46,781 bases of DNA from Humimonas sp964465015 (GTDB lineage: Bacteria; Gemmatimonadota; Gemmatimonadetes; Palauibacterales; Palauibacteraceae), in contig CAYXHP010000077.1 of assembly GCA_964465015.1 (NCBI GenBank), forward strand, positions 1-46,781. The letters run 5' to 3'. The position numbers and the translations under genes were made by a program. Each line of letters starts with the position of its first letter. Positions within the stretch are counted from its first letter, which is position 1. The notes under the pieces are model-generated. The model did not search any database and was not told the origin of the DNA. It saw only the letters and a program-made list of their open reading frames with translations. This document shows positions 35,815-43,493 of this stretch, piece by piece.

Positions 35815-36923
35815 CGGCGCGCGAGCACCTCGCCGAAGCAGGCTTCGTAGCGCGCGGCGATCCTGGGCCATGCGAACTCGCAAACCCGCTGCTGTGCGCG
35901 GTGGGAGAGCCGGCAGACCAGCTCCGGTGAGGCCAGGAGGCGGTCCAGGGCGGCCCGGATCGCGGGCGGATCGGCCGGCGTCGTGCGGAGCGCCGCGTCG
36001 CCGACGACCTCGACGCAGCCGTCCGCGGTGGTCGTGATGATCGCGCATCCCGCCCACATGGCCTCCAGCAGGACCATCGGGAAGTTCTCCTGCAGCGAGG
36101 GAAAGACGAAGATGCGCGAGGAGCGGTACAGGCTCAGCACCTCATCGTGTGGAAGCTGGCCCACGAAGTGAACGTCCGGTCGGATCTTGGCGGCGCGTCG
36201 CTCCAGGCTCTCGCGCTCGGGACCGTCGCCCGCGACCACGATCTCCCAGTCGGTGTCGAGGTCGCGAATCGCGTCGAGAAGGTGATGGACGCCCTTGCGC
36301 TCGAACAGGCGCGAGACGACGAGGATTCGGCTCTCCTTGTGGACCGGATCGTCGGCGAGCGGCCGGTCGAATCCGTTCGGGATGACCTCGACCGGCACGC
36401 GCGGGGCGTGCATGTGGAAGAGCCCGGCCAGGTAGTGGGTCGGGGAGACCACGGCCGCCGCCCCATCCACGATGCGCTTCCAGGCCGGTCGAATGAGACC
36501 GTGCACCCGGTCGAAACGGTCGGGATTGTAGCCCGGCACGTCCGACCCGTGCAGGGTGAGGACGTAGGGGACGCCGGTCCAGCGCCAGGCCGGATAGGCC
36601 ACGGCGCCCGAGGGCACCGCGAAGTGGACGTGCATCAGGTCGTAGCTCTTGGCGTGCAGGAGCTGCCCGACCTTCCGGAGGGCCGGCGGAACGTAGGTGG
36701 CCAGCTCGAGCGCGCCCGCCTGGGAGCGCTGCCGCCGGTAGGAGCGGACCCGGTGGACCACGTGGCCGTTCACGCGCTCGAAGGCGGGCAGGTCCGACAT
36801 GCGTGCGGTGACCACGTCGATCTCGTGGCCCCGGGCGGTGAGCGCCATGGCCAGGCCCTGGACCACGGGCGCGCCTCCGCCCCCGATCGGAGGGTACTCC
36901 ATGGAGACGGTGAGGAGCCTCAT
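35811..36923 (-). CDS. Family 4 glycosyltransferase
   Basis: This 370-residue GT-B enzyme shows the N-terminal glycine-rich loop MEYPPIGGGGAPVVQGLAMAL, the acceptor-side segment TLHGSDVPGYN and the donor domain beginning ILVVSRLFERKGVHHLLDAI. The E-x7-E motif spans Glu279 to Glu287 (ENFPMVLLE), a retaining nucleotide-sugar binding signature. It transfers one sugar to a cytoplasmic acceptor, probably lipid-linked. The donor sugar cannot be predicted. ATG 36923 overlaps the upstream adenylase stop by 4 bp. It is the only glycosyltransferase in the cluster. Confidence 0.93.
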   Translation of the reverse strand: MRLLTVSMEYPPIGGGGAPVVQGLAMALTARGHEIDVVTARMSDLPAFERVNGHVVHRVRSYRRQRSQAGALELATYVPPALRKVGQLLHAKSYDLMHVHFAVPSGAVAYPAWRWTGVPYVLTLHGSDVPGYNPDRFDRVHGLIRPAWKRIVDGAAAVVSPTHYLAGLFHMHAPRVPVEVIPNGFDRPLADDPVHKESRILVVSRLFERKGVHHLLDAIRDLDTDWEIVVAGDGPERESLERRAAKIRPDVHFVGQLPHDEVLSLYRSSRIFVFPSLQENFPMVLLEAMWAGCAIITTTADGCVEVVGDAALRTTPADPPAIRAALDRLLASPELVCRLSHRAQQRVCEFAWPRIAARYEACFGEVLARR

Positions 36924-38185
36924 GGCGTCCCTCCGCTCCCCGCGCCCACGCGGCACTCGACCACCCGCGCGCCGCGCGGATCCGCTGCGGAGCCGTTTGC
37001 CGCCGCCTGCACGCGCAGCTCGACATCGCGGCCCAGGACGGGGCGGAGCGCCCACTCCACGCCCGTGGCCAGGGCGGCCGCGCTCTCGGAGCCGGGCTCC
37101 GGGCTGGCCTCGACCCGGACGCGCTGCGGATCGGTCTGCACCACCCGGTACCGGCCCAGACCCGCCACCCCCTCCAGCGCGCGGGTGACGGCGTAGGGAC
37201 TGAGACGGCGCCCGTCGGGCAGGCGGAGGCAGTCCACCTCGCGGCCCTCGACGTGGCGGATCCGGCCGGACTCGTCGATTCGGGCCAGATCGCCCGTGTC
37301 GTAGCGGAGGAAGGGCATCGCTCGCGCCTCGAGGTCGGTCACCACGATGCGGAACAGGTCGGGCGCGGCGTCCGCCGGGAGGAGCTCGACGACCATCGAC
37401 TCCTCCGCGATGCGGTATCCCTGCTCCTGCGGAGTCTCGAATGCCACGAGCCCCACCTCGCTCAGCCCGTAGAAGTCGAAGACCGAGCAGCCGAGGCCGG
37501 CTCGCAGTCGCAGCCGCGTGCGCGGATCGAGGAGCTCGGCGGTGGTCACGACCGCCGCCAGCGGAGGGGGAGTCCAGCCGGCGGCTCGCATCCACTCGGA
37601 AAGGAGCCTCAGGGGCGTGACGCAGCCGTACACGAGGTGCGGCCTGGACTCGGCGATCGCCCGAGCCAGGCGCTCGGGGGGCTCTTCCAGGGGGAAGCGG
37701 GCCCACCCCAGGCGACGCTGCCACCCGCTGCCCTGACGCTCGGTCACCAGGAGCACACGCCGGCCGGGTCGGTATCCGACCCGCCGCAAGGCGCGCAGGA
37801 AGCGAAGGTCCCGCGCACGGCGGGTGCTCTGCTCGAAGCGCACGGTGAGGGGGCGTCCGGTCGAGCCGCTGCTCCGCTCGCTGCGCAGCTCGCCGGCGAC
37901 CGCGCGCTCGCTGAGGCGCTCGGCCTCGGATGCGGCCGCGAGGTCGGCCCTCCGAAGGAGCGGAAGACGGGGGAGGTCGGCGACGGACCGGATGTCGTCC
38001 GGCCGCACACCGGCGGCCCGGAACGTCTCCCGGTAGAGGGGAACGTACAGTCCGGCCTCGCGCACGATGGCGCCCAGCTTCCGGCGCCGCAGGTCACGAC
38101 GCTCCTCGGCCGACAGGGTCGCATAGCGCCAGTCCCTGACGTGGCTCTTCAGCTCCGAGAAGGGTGCGACGGTGGTCCGGCTCAT
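36920..38185 (-). CDS. PaaK/CapK-like adenylate-forming enzyme
   Basis: Proteins of this family are related to phenylacetate-CoA ligase and occur in capsule and exopolysaccharide clusters, where the substrate is usually unknown. Features are REAGLYVPLYRETFRAAGV near the N-terminus, the P-loop-like SERSSGSTGRPLTV, YGLSEVGLVAFE (acyl/adenylate pocket) and RYDTGDLARIDESG in the C-terminal part. Three starts are possible: ATG 38185, ATG 38242 and TTG 38272; none has a good ribosome-binding site. I chose 38185 because the homologous part starts soon after it. The protein then has 421 residues. It is the first gene of the overlapping envelope run and may activate a carboxylic acid for the acyltransferases. 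Confidence 0.8.
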   Translation of the reverse strand: MSRTTVAPFSELKSHVRDWRYATLSAEERRDLRRRKLGAIVREAGLYVPLYRETFRAAGVRPDDIRSVADLPRLPLLRRADLAAASEAERLSERAVAGELRSERSSGSTGRPLTVRFEQSTRRARDLRFLRALRRVGYRPGRRVLLVTERQGSGWQRRLGWARFPLEEPPERLARAIAESRPHLVYGCVTPLRLLSEWMRAAGWTPPPLAAVVTTAELLDPRTRLRLRAGLGCSVFDFYGLSEVGLVAFETPQEQGYRIAEESMVVELLPADAAPDLFRIVVTDLEARAMPFLRYDTGDLARIDESGRIRHVEGREVDCLRLPDGRRLSPYAVTRALEGVAGLGRYRVVQTDPQRVRVEASPEPGSESAAALATGVEWALRPVLGRDVELRVQAAANGSAADPRGARVVECRVGAGSGGTP

Positions 38186-38436
38186 CGACTGAGGTCCCGC
38201 TGCGAAAGGCCTGCCCTCATCCTGGGTGACGTCTCGAGACATATTCCAGAATCTCGCCACCGTCCCGCGCAAGCCCGATACCGGGCCCAGGATCGAGGTC
38301 GCGCCTGTGTAACCAGTTGTCGCAATGCATGTTGAGTGTCAGTAGCATGAACCGTCCGAAGCGCCGCTCCGGGCCGCGGTGTCGTCCCCGTGCGACATGT
38401 GGAATGCGAGAGGTTGCAGCAGGCTGCGCTACTCGT
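38186..38436. other. Regulatory gap upstream of the envelope cluster
   Basis: About 250 bp without a credible gene. The part around 38305-38405 is visibly richer in A and T than its surroundings. A short stem at 38356-38372 (7 bp, one wobble, 3-nt loop) may end the upstream flippase-like transcript. The promoter of the seven-gene run should lie here, but I found no clear -35/-10 pair on the minus strand. Confidence 0.45.
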
Positions 38437-39597
38437 TCAGGACGGTCGCGAAGGGGGGGCCGCTCGTCGGTGGTCGGCGCCGACCCAGCGCATGAGGAGC
38501 GCCCCCCCCACCAGCACGGTCAGGTAGGTCAGGAAGACCCGCCACAGGGCCGTGTAGGCCACCAGCAGAGAAGCCGGGAGGAACGGCTTCATGAGAGCGG
38601 GGGCGAGGACCTCGCCCACGCCCGTTCCGCCGGGCGTAGGCATGAAGGTCAGCAGGAACTGCAACATGACGTGGATGGTGACGACCTGGATGAAGCCGGC
38701 GTGGATTCCGAAGCCCCGCAGGACCGCCCAGCCCAGGAGGAAGCGTCCCCCGAAGTGGAGCGTGCCCGAGAGGGTGGCCACCAGGAGGGCGAGCTTGCCC
38801 TTGCGCACGTAGATGAGCAGGCTGGCGTGGAGCTCGTGAATCCAGCGCAGGAAGATCCGCATCCTCCGGCCGGTCCCGAACATCCTCACCAGCCAGCCTC
38901 GGAGCGGGCGCGGATTGAAGGCGAACACGACGATCAGGGCCACGACGACGGCGAAGCCGCCGGCCGTCCACTCGAACATGCGCGCCGCCGAAATGTGGGC
39001 CACCGGGAGGCGCAGGTTCTCGATCGTCGAAGAGGCCCCGAAGAACCAGGCGCACAGGCCCGCGGTGGACAGAAAGGTGATGTTCACCAGGAAGCTGGCG
39101 AAGTTGCTGGCCGCGGCTCGCCCGACCGACACGCCCTCTCTCACGAGGCCGTAGAGGTGGGCCGGCCCGCCGCCCGCGCCCGACGGCGTCAGGTAGGCCA
39201 GCGCGGCGGTCGCGCCGGAGATCTCCACGCACTTCCAGTATGAGACTCGGATGTCGAGGGGCTTGAGGAGGACCCACACCCGGACCCCGCCGCCGAACCA
39301 GTCCATCGAGGCGAGCCCGAGGCACACCAGGCCCCATCTAGGGTCGAAGCGCTGGAAGGCGGAGAGGCTCGCCCCGAGGTCCTCGGAGAGGAAGAACAGC
39401 ACGCCGAAGCCGAGCAGCGAGGCCACCACGAAGCCTGTGATGCCCCATCGGAGCGCCCCGCGGGGAAGGGTGAGACCCGTCTGGGGCTCGGCCCGCGCAC
39501 TCGCCCGCCGCACACGCTCGCCTTCGCCCCGGGGCGCATCCCCGGGCGGAGGATGGGATGGCTCCTCCCCAGCAGGGAGAGTCTGCGCTTCCCGCAT
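38437..39597 (-). CDS. Lysylphosphatidylglycerol synthase transmembrane domain / flippase-like protein
   Basis: This 386-residue membrane protein has about eight hydrophobic helices matching the UPF0104/LPG-synthase TM family. After a ~50-residue polar N-terminus, the helices begin WGITGFVVASLLGFGVLFF. The conserved core includes YLTPSGAGGGPAHLYGL and, near the end, FMPTPGGTGVGEVLAPALMKP. It lacks the cytosolic aminoacyl-transferase domain of MprF, so it is a stand-alone membrane unit, often suspected of lipid or polyprenyl-linked flipping. ATG 39597 is supported by a promoter pair at 39711-39739, although no strong ribosome-binding site precedes it. It lies just upstream of the envelope cluster on the same strand. 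Confidence 0.85.
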   Translation of the reverse strand: MREAQTLPAGEEPSHPPPGDAPRGEGERVRRASARAEPQTGLTLPRGALRWGITGFVVASLLGFGVLFFLSEDLGASLSAFQRFDPRWGLVCLGLASMDWFGGGVRVWVLLKPLDIRVSYWKCVEISGATAALAYLTPSGAGGGPAHLYGLVREGVSVGRAAASNFASFLVNITFLSTAGLCAWFFGASSTIENLRLPVAHISAARMFEWTAGGFAVVVALIVVFAFNPRPLRGWLVRMFGTGRRMRIFLRWIHELHASLLIYVRKGKLALLVATLSGTLHFGGRFLLGWAVLRGFGIHAGFIQVVTIHVMLQFLLTFMPTPGGTGVGEVLAPALMKPFLPASLLVAYTALWRVFLTYLTVLVGGALLMRWVGADHRRAAPPSRPS

Positions 39598-39686
39598 GCT
39601 GCTCTGGTCTCGCTCCTGGGGTCGTGGAGGCTGCCGGTCCTCTATGGCGCGGGACTCGACGGCCACGGCGGCCGGCGCTCCCCGTC

Positions 39687-39715
39687 TGGACCGCGACCGA
39701 GTGGCCCTGTAGGAT
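39687..39715 (+). promoter_or_regulatory. Rightward promoter of the dehydrogenase E1-alpha gene
   Basis: TGGACC (39687-39692) and TAGGAT (39710-39715) have a 17-bp spacer. Transcription would start near 39722, with a leader of about 77 nt before TTG 39799. Confidence 0.5.
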
Positions 39716-39739
39716 AACAGGCCCGTCCCGGACCGCCAA
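39711..39739 (-). promoter_or_regulatory. Leftward promoter of the flippase-like gene
   Basis: On the minus strand TTGGCG (39739-39734) and TATCCT (39716-39711) have a 17-bp spacer. The -10 overlaps the -10 of the rightward promoter. Confidence 0.5.
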
Positions 39740-39798
39740 CGGAGCAGGGCGGGCCGGCGGCGCGCGGGCGTCGGCGGCCCGCGCGAGGAGAGCCAGCT

Positions 39799-40983
39799 TT
39801 GAAGCGTTACGCCGCCTTCGATCCACCCGAGTACGTCCAGTGGCAGCCCGACGAGGCTCTGCTCGAGGCCTATCGCGCGCGGATCCACCGGGACCCCGAG
39901 CGCGAGTCCGTCATCGAGAGCCTGGACCCGGCCGAGAGGCTGGACCTGTACCGGGGGCTCCTCCGTTTCCGTCTGCACGACATCATGCTCCAGCGGTGGG
40001 TCAAGCAGGGCGTGATCTCCAAGGCATGGCTCGGCACCGGCGAGGAGGCGGTCACGATCGGCGCCGTCCACGCCCTCAGGCGGCAGGGGCGGGAAGGCGA
40101 CTTCGTCGGGCCGATGATCCGCAACAACGGCGCCTGTCACGAGATGGGCATGCCCGTCTCGGACATGCTCCGCGGTTACCTGGCGACCGCGGACTCTCCG
40201 ACCCATGGCCGTGACCTCCACGTCGGCGACCTGCGACACGGCATCGTGACGCCGATCAGCATGGTGGGTGGCCTCGCCCCCGTGATGAACGGCTTCGCGC
40301 TCGCCTTCCGACGCCGGGGCGAGGACCGCGTGACCCTGACCTGGGTGGGCGACGGCGCCACGAAGAACGGCGAGGTGCACGAGGCCCTGAACTTCGCGGC
40401 GGTGATGAAGCTTCCGGCCATCATCGTGATCCAGAACAACCAGGTGGCGTTGGGGACACGGCTGGACCAGCACCAGCTCGCGCCGGACTTCTCGGACTGG
40501 GGACGGGCCTACGGCGCGACCCTCCTGCGGGCCGATGGCAATCACGTGCTCGACATGTACGCGGCCGTCCGCGTGGCCCGGGCCCGCTGCACGGCCGGCG
40601 ACGGCCCGGTGCTCATCGAGGCGACCACGTTCCGGATGGGGGGCCACGCGACCCACGACGTCCGGGAAGCCCGAGCGACCTTCCCGGCGCGACTGTTCGA
40701 GGAGTGGGGCCGGCGGGATCCGATCGGGCTGTACGAGGAGTACCTGGCTCGCGACGGCCGCGACCTCGCGGTCGTCGTGTCCTCCGGGGCGGCCGGGTCC
40801 GCGGACGACGGCTCCAGCCCGGAGGTGGAGCCCGAGACGCCGGCAGCCCGCAACCGGCGGGTCCTCGCACGGGTCGAGGAGGAGGTCACGGAGGAGATCG
40901 AGTCGGCGGCCCGCGACGCGCTGGAGAGTCGCTCCGGTCGCATGCCCGAACCGGCCGACGCCGCGGTGGGAGTGTACGCCTGA
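39799..40983 (+). CDS. Thiamine-diphosphate dehydrogenase E1 component, alpha subunit
   Basis: This is the alpha subunit of a pyruvate or branched-chain 2-oxoacid dehydrogenase E1. The 394-residue protein has ISKAWLGTGEEAVTIGAVHAL and the ThDP/Mg motif starting G184-D185-G186 (GDGATKNGE) and ending N213-N214. It also has the phosphorylation-loop-like TTFRMGGHATHDV. E1-beta, E2 and E3 genes are absent from the window, so the substrate is uncertain. The beginning YVQWQPDEALLEAYR is not the usual PdhA start. TTG 39799 follows AGGAG at 8 nt. It is first in a run leading to rnz, aroA and cmk, and overlaps the next gene by 3 bp. Confidence 0.88.
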   Translation: MKRYAAFDPPEYVQWQPDEALLEAYRARIHRDPERESVIESLDPAERLDLYRGLLRFRLHDIMLQRWVKQGVISKAWLGTGEEAVTIGAVHALRRQGREGDFVGPMIRNNGACHEMGMPVSDMLRGYLATADSPTHGRDLHVGDLRHGIVTPISMVGGLAPVMNGFALAFRRRGEDRVTLTWVGDGATKNGEVHEALNFAAVMKLPAIIVIQNNQVALGTRLDQHQLAPDFSDWGRAYGATLLRADGNHVLDMYAAVRVARARCTAGDGPVLIEATTFRMGGHATHDVREARATFPARLFEEWGRRDPIGLYEEYLARDGRDLAVVVSSGAAGSADDGSSPEVEPETPAARNRRVLARVEEEVTEEIESAARDALESRSGRMPEPADAAVGVYA

Positions 40984-41477
40984 TGGTCGGGGACGGGGAG
41001 CCGCGCGTGGCGCGGGAGATTCGGACCGCACACGGGCGCTGGCGGGCCTCGGAGGCCTGGAGGGGCCGAAGCGGCTGGGGCGTGCTCTACCTCGTCGCGC
41101 TCGACTCCGCCGGGCCTGCCGCGGACGACCGGCGAGACCGACGCGTCCTGCTCGAGCCCGGCTCGGAGATCGATTCGCTGGCGGACGCCGAGCTCGTGTC
41201 CCGGTCGACCGACGGCGCCGGCCTCACATCCACCGAGCGTCGCATCACGGGTCCGGAGGGTCGCACGTGGCTGGTCCAGAGCCGGGGGCCCGTCTGGGCC
41301 GGCGAAGGCGTGGCGGCGGGGCTCACCGGCCTCCTGTTCACGGCCCTGGATGGCCCATCCGCCCGCGTCGAGGTCGAGGACGGACACGCCGGAGCCCTGG
41401 AGGATGAGGTGCTGTGCGCGCATCTCCGCGAGGCGCTGGCTCCTCACCCGGTCGGGGACGACAGCGCGGATGGCTGA
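40983..41477 (+). CDS. Unknown 164-residue protein
   Basis: I do not recognise it. ATG 40983 shares bases with the preceding TGA, and the 3' end overlaps the DsbA-like gene by 8 bp, so it belongs to the same transcript. The sequence alternates short beta-like stretches (SGWGVLYLVALD, RRVLLEPGSEIDSL, RTWLVQSRGPVW) with acidic loops, suggesting a small soluble beta-rich domain. No signal peptide, membrane helix or cysteine cluster is visible; there is one cysteine near the end. Confidence 0.6.
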   Translation: MVGDGEPRVAREIRTAHGRWRASEAWRGRSGWGVLYLVALDSAGPAADDRRDRRVLLEPGSEIDSLADAELVSRSTDGAGLTSTERRITGPEGRTWLVQSRGPVWAGEGVAAGLTGLLFTALDGPSARVEVEDGHAGALEDEVLCAHLREALAPHPVGDDSADG

Positions 41478-42195
41478 GGACCCGTCGATCGCGGGTCCGC
41501 GCGGCCGCGGTCCGGGATCGGTCACCGTGTTCGTGTACGGCGACTACGTGTGTCCGTTCTCCTACATCGCGGCCGAGCGGCTTCGCCGCCTGCAGCGGGA
41601 CGAGCCGCTGACGGTGCACTGGCGCCCCTTCGAGATCCACCCCGCGGTGCCGGCCGCCGGCCTCGCGGTCCGGGAGGCCGGGTATCCGCCGGACGAGTGG
41701 GCGGGCATGGCGTCGACGCTCGAGGGGATGGCGGCCGAACTGGATCTCCCGTTCCGGTTGCCTGACTTCGTGGCCAACTCCCATCAGGCGCTTCAGGCGG
41801 CGGAATTCGCGCGCGACCTGGGACCGGATGCCTTCCGGGGCGTGCAGGAAGCGCTCTTCCGGGCGTACTTCGTGGACGGCCGCAACGTGGGAGAGCGTGA
41901 GGTCCTTCTCGATGTGACGGCCGGACACCTGGACCGCGAGGCCCTGGAGGCGGCGCTCGAGGATGGACGCTACGAGGATGAGCTCCGACGAGCGTCCGCC
42001 GAGGCCGAGCGCTACGACGTGGCGGGCACGCCCACCTTCCTGTTCGGGCGCTTCAAGGTGGTGGGCGCCGCGCCGATCGAAGTGCTGCGCGAGGCCGCGG
42101 CGAAGGCGAGGTCGGAGTGGGGCGCCGGCTCCGGGGGATCCGACGCGGCCGCCGAGACCCGCGCGGGCGAAGCGGGCGAGCCGGAAGCCGGGTGA
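41470..42195 (+). CDS. DsbA-family (FrnE-like) thioredoxin-fold protein with a single active-site cysteine
   Basis: The 241-residue protein has the DsbA/FrnE architecture: beta strand VTVFVYGDYVCPFSYIAAERL and the helical insertion with FRLPDFVANSHQALQAAEFARD. The cis-proline segment VAGTPTFLFGRFKVVGA follows. The usual Cys-x-x-Cys is Cys28-Pro-Phe-Ser31, so the second cysteine is replaced by serine. This resembles 2-hydroxychromene-2-carboxylate isomerase-like or glutathione-dependent relatives rather than a disulfide oxidase. There is no signal peptide, so it is cytosolic. ATG 41470 overlaps the upstream gene, and its TGA overlaps the next GTG. Confidence 0.85.
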   Translation: MAEDPSIAGPRGRGPGSVTVFVYGDYVCPFSYIAAERLRRLQRDEPLTVHWRPFEIHPAVPAAGLAVREAGYPPDEWAGMASTLEGMAAELDLPFRLPDFVANSHQALQAAEFARDLGPDAFRGVQEALFRAYFVDGRNVGEREVLLDVTAGHLDREALEAALEDGRYEDELRRASAEAERYDVAGTPTFLFGRFKVVGAAPIEVLREAAAKARSEWGAGSGGSDAAAETRAGEAGEPEAG

Positions 42196-42512
42196 CGAGC
42201 ACGGGGCCCGTTCGGAAGGCCGGGGGGGCGGCCGCGGTGGACCAGGTGCGGGCCACGGGACAACGCCTCCGGCAGGCGCTGGTGGAGTACCGCTCGGCCT
42301 TCGGCGAGGCGGCCCGGCGGCTAGCCCGGGAGGCGCGCGCGGAAGGCCCGCCGGCCAACCGAGAAGAGGGACCGGTCGATGCCGGTGCACGGGGAGCGTC
42401 GAGCCCGGGCTTCGACGACCTCCGGGAGGACTGGGAGCGGACCGTGGCCGTCTTCCGCGACACGGTGGACCGCATCGGGACCGCGCAGAAGACCCGGGGC
42501 CGGGAGCGCTGA
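42192..42512 (+). CDS. Small unknown helical protein (106 aa)
   Basis: GTG 42192 overlaps the previous stop by 4 bp, and the gene ends 3 bp before rnz. The sequence is charged and Ala/Arg/Glu-rich, with two probable helices (about residues 15-50 and 74-100) and a disordered middle. No motif is recognised. Its tight packing between two real genes and matching frame usage support it as coding. Confidence 0.5.
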   Translation: MTSTGPVRKAGGAAAVDQVRATGQRLRQALVEYRSAFGEAARRLAREARAEGPPANREEGPVDAGARGASSPGFDDLREDWERTVAVFRDTVDRIGTAQKTRGRER

Positions 42513-42515
42513 GGC

Positions 42516-43493
42516 GTGCTCCGTGTCACCTTCCTGGGCACCGCGTCGGCGCGGCCGACCGTTCGCCGCAACGTCTCCGCCCTGTACGTGGAGCGCGAGG
42601 GCCACGCGTTCCTCTTCGACTGTGGGGAGGGGACCCAGCGCCAGATGATGAGGTTCGGCGTCGGCTTCGGCTTCCGAGACATCTTCATCACGCACCTCCA
42701 CGCCGATCACTGCCTGGGTATCACGGGTCTCCTGTGCACCATGAGCCTCCAGGGGCGGACCGAGGCGGTCGTGGTCTGGGGTCCGCCCGACAGCGGACCC
42801 CGGCTCCGCGAGCTGGTGGAGCTGGGCGGAGACCGGCTGTCCTTCCCGGTCGCCGTGCGGGAGCTTCCGCCCTCCGAGTCCGTGCGCTTCGACGGGTTTA
42901 AGATCGAGACGATCCCGACGCACCACACGCGGGACTCGATGGGGCTGGCGCTGGTGGAGGACGACCGCCTGGGCCGATTCGACCCCCGGAGGGCGAGGGA
43001 GCTGGGCGTGCCGGAAGGGCCGCTGTTCGGGAAGCTGCACCGCGGTGAGGCGGTGACCCTTCCGGATGGGAGCCGGGTGGAGCCCGCGGGCGTGGTCGGG
43101 CCCGCGCGACCGGGTCGACGGCTCGTGTACTCCGGGGACACGCGGCCCTCGGAGCGGGTCGTCGAGTCGGCCCGTGCCGCGGACCTGCTCGTGCACGAGG
43201 CGACGTTCGGGGAGGCCGAGCGCCAGCGGGCGCGAGACACGGGTCACTCGACGGCGCGGGAGGCGGCGGAGGTGGCGGTCCGTGCCGGGGCGCTCCGCCT
43301 CGCGCTCACGCACTTCAGCGCCCGGTACTCGGAGCAATCTCACCGGCTGCGGGCCGAGGCGGCCGAGCTGTTCCCGGAGGTGGTGGCCGCCGAGGACGGG
43401 AGCGTGATCGAGGTCGCGTTGCGCGATGGACCGGTCGGGGAGGATCCCACCTCCGGGGAGGCGACGACGCACCGCCGGGGCGCCACGCCGTGA
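42516..43493 (+). CDS. rnz: Ribonuclease Z
   Basis: This metallo-beta-lactamase-fold endonuclease cleaves the 3' trailer from tRNA precursors. The 325-residue protein has FLGTASARPT at the start, FDCGEGTQRQ, and the zinc motif His60-x-His62-x-Asp64-His65 (THLHADHCLGI). Later ligands are THHTRDS, YSGDTRP, and LTHFSARY near the end. The N-terminal TSARPTVRRN and the exosite arm region (LGRFDPRRARELGVPEGPLFGKLHRGEAV) are typical of ElaC/RNase Z. GTG 42516 is the start; the 3' end overlaps aroA by 4 bp. Confidence 0.94.
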   Translation: MLRVTFLGTASARPTVRRNVSALYVEREGHAFLFDCGEGTQRQMMRFGVGFGFRDIFITHLHADHCLGITGLLCTMSLQGRTEAVVVWGPPDSGPRLRELVELGGDRLSFPVAVRELPPSESVRFDGFKIETIPTHHTRDSMGLALVEDDRLGRFDPRRARELGVPEGPLFGKLHRGEAVTLPDGSRVEPAGVVGPARPGRRLVYSGDTRPSERVVESARAADLLVHEATFGEAERQRARDTGHSTAREAAEVAVRAGALRLALTHFSARYSEQSHRLRAEAAELFPEVVAAEDGSVIEVALRDGPVGEDPTSGEATTHRRGATP

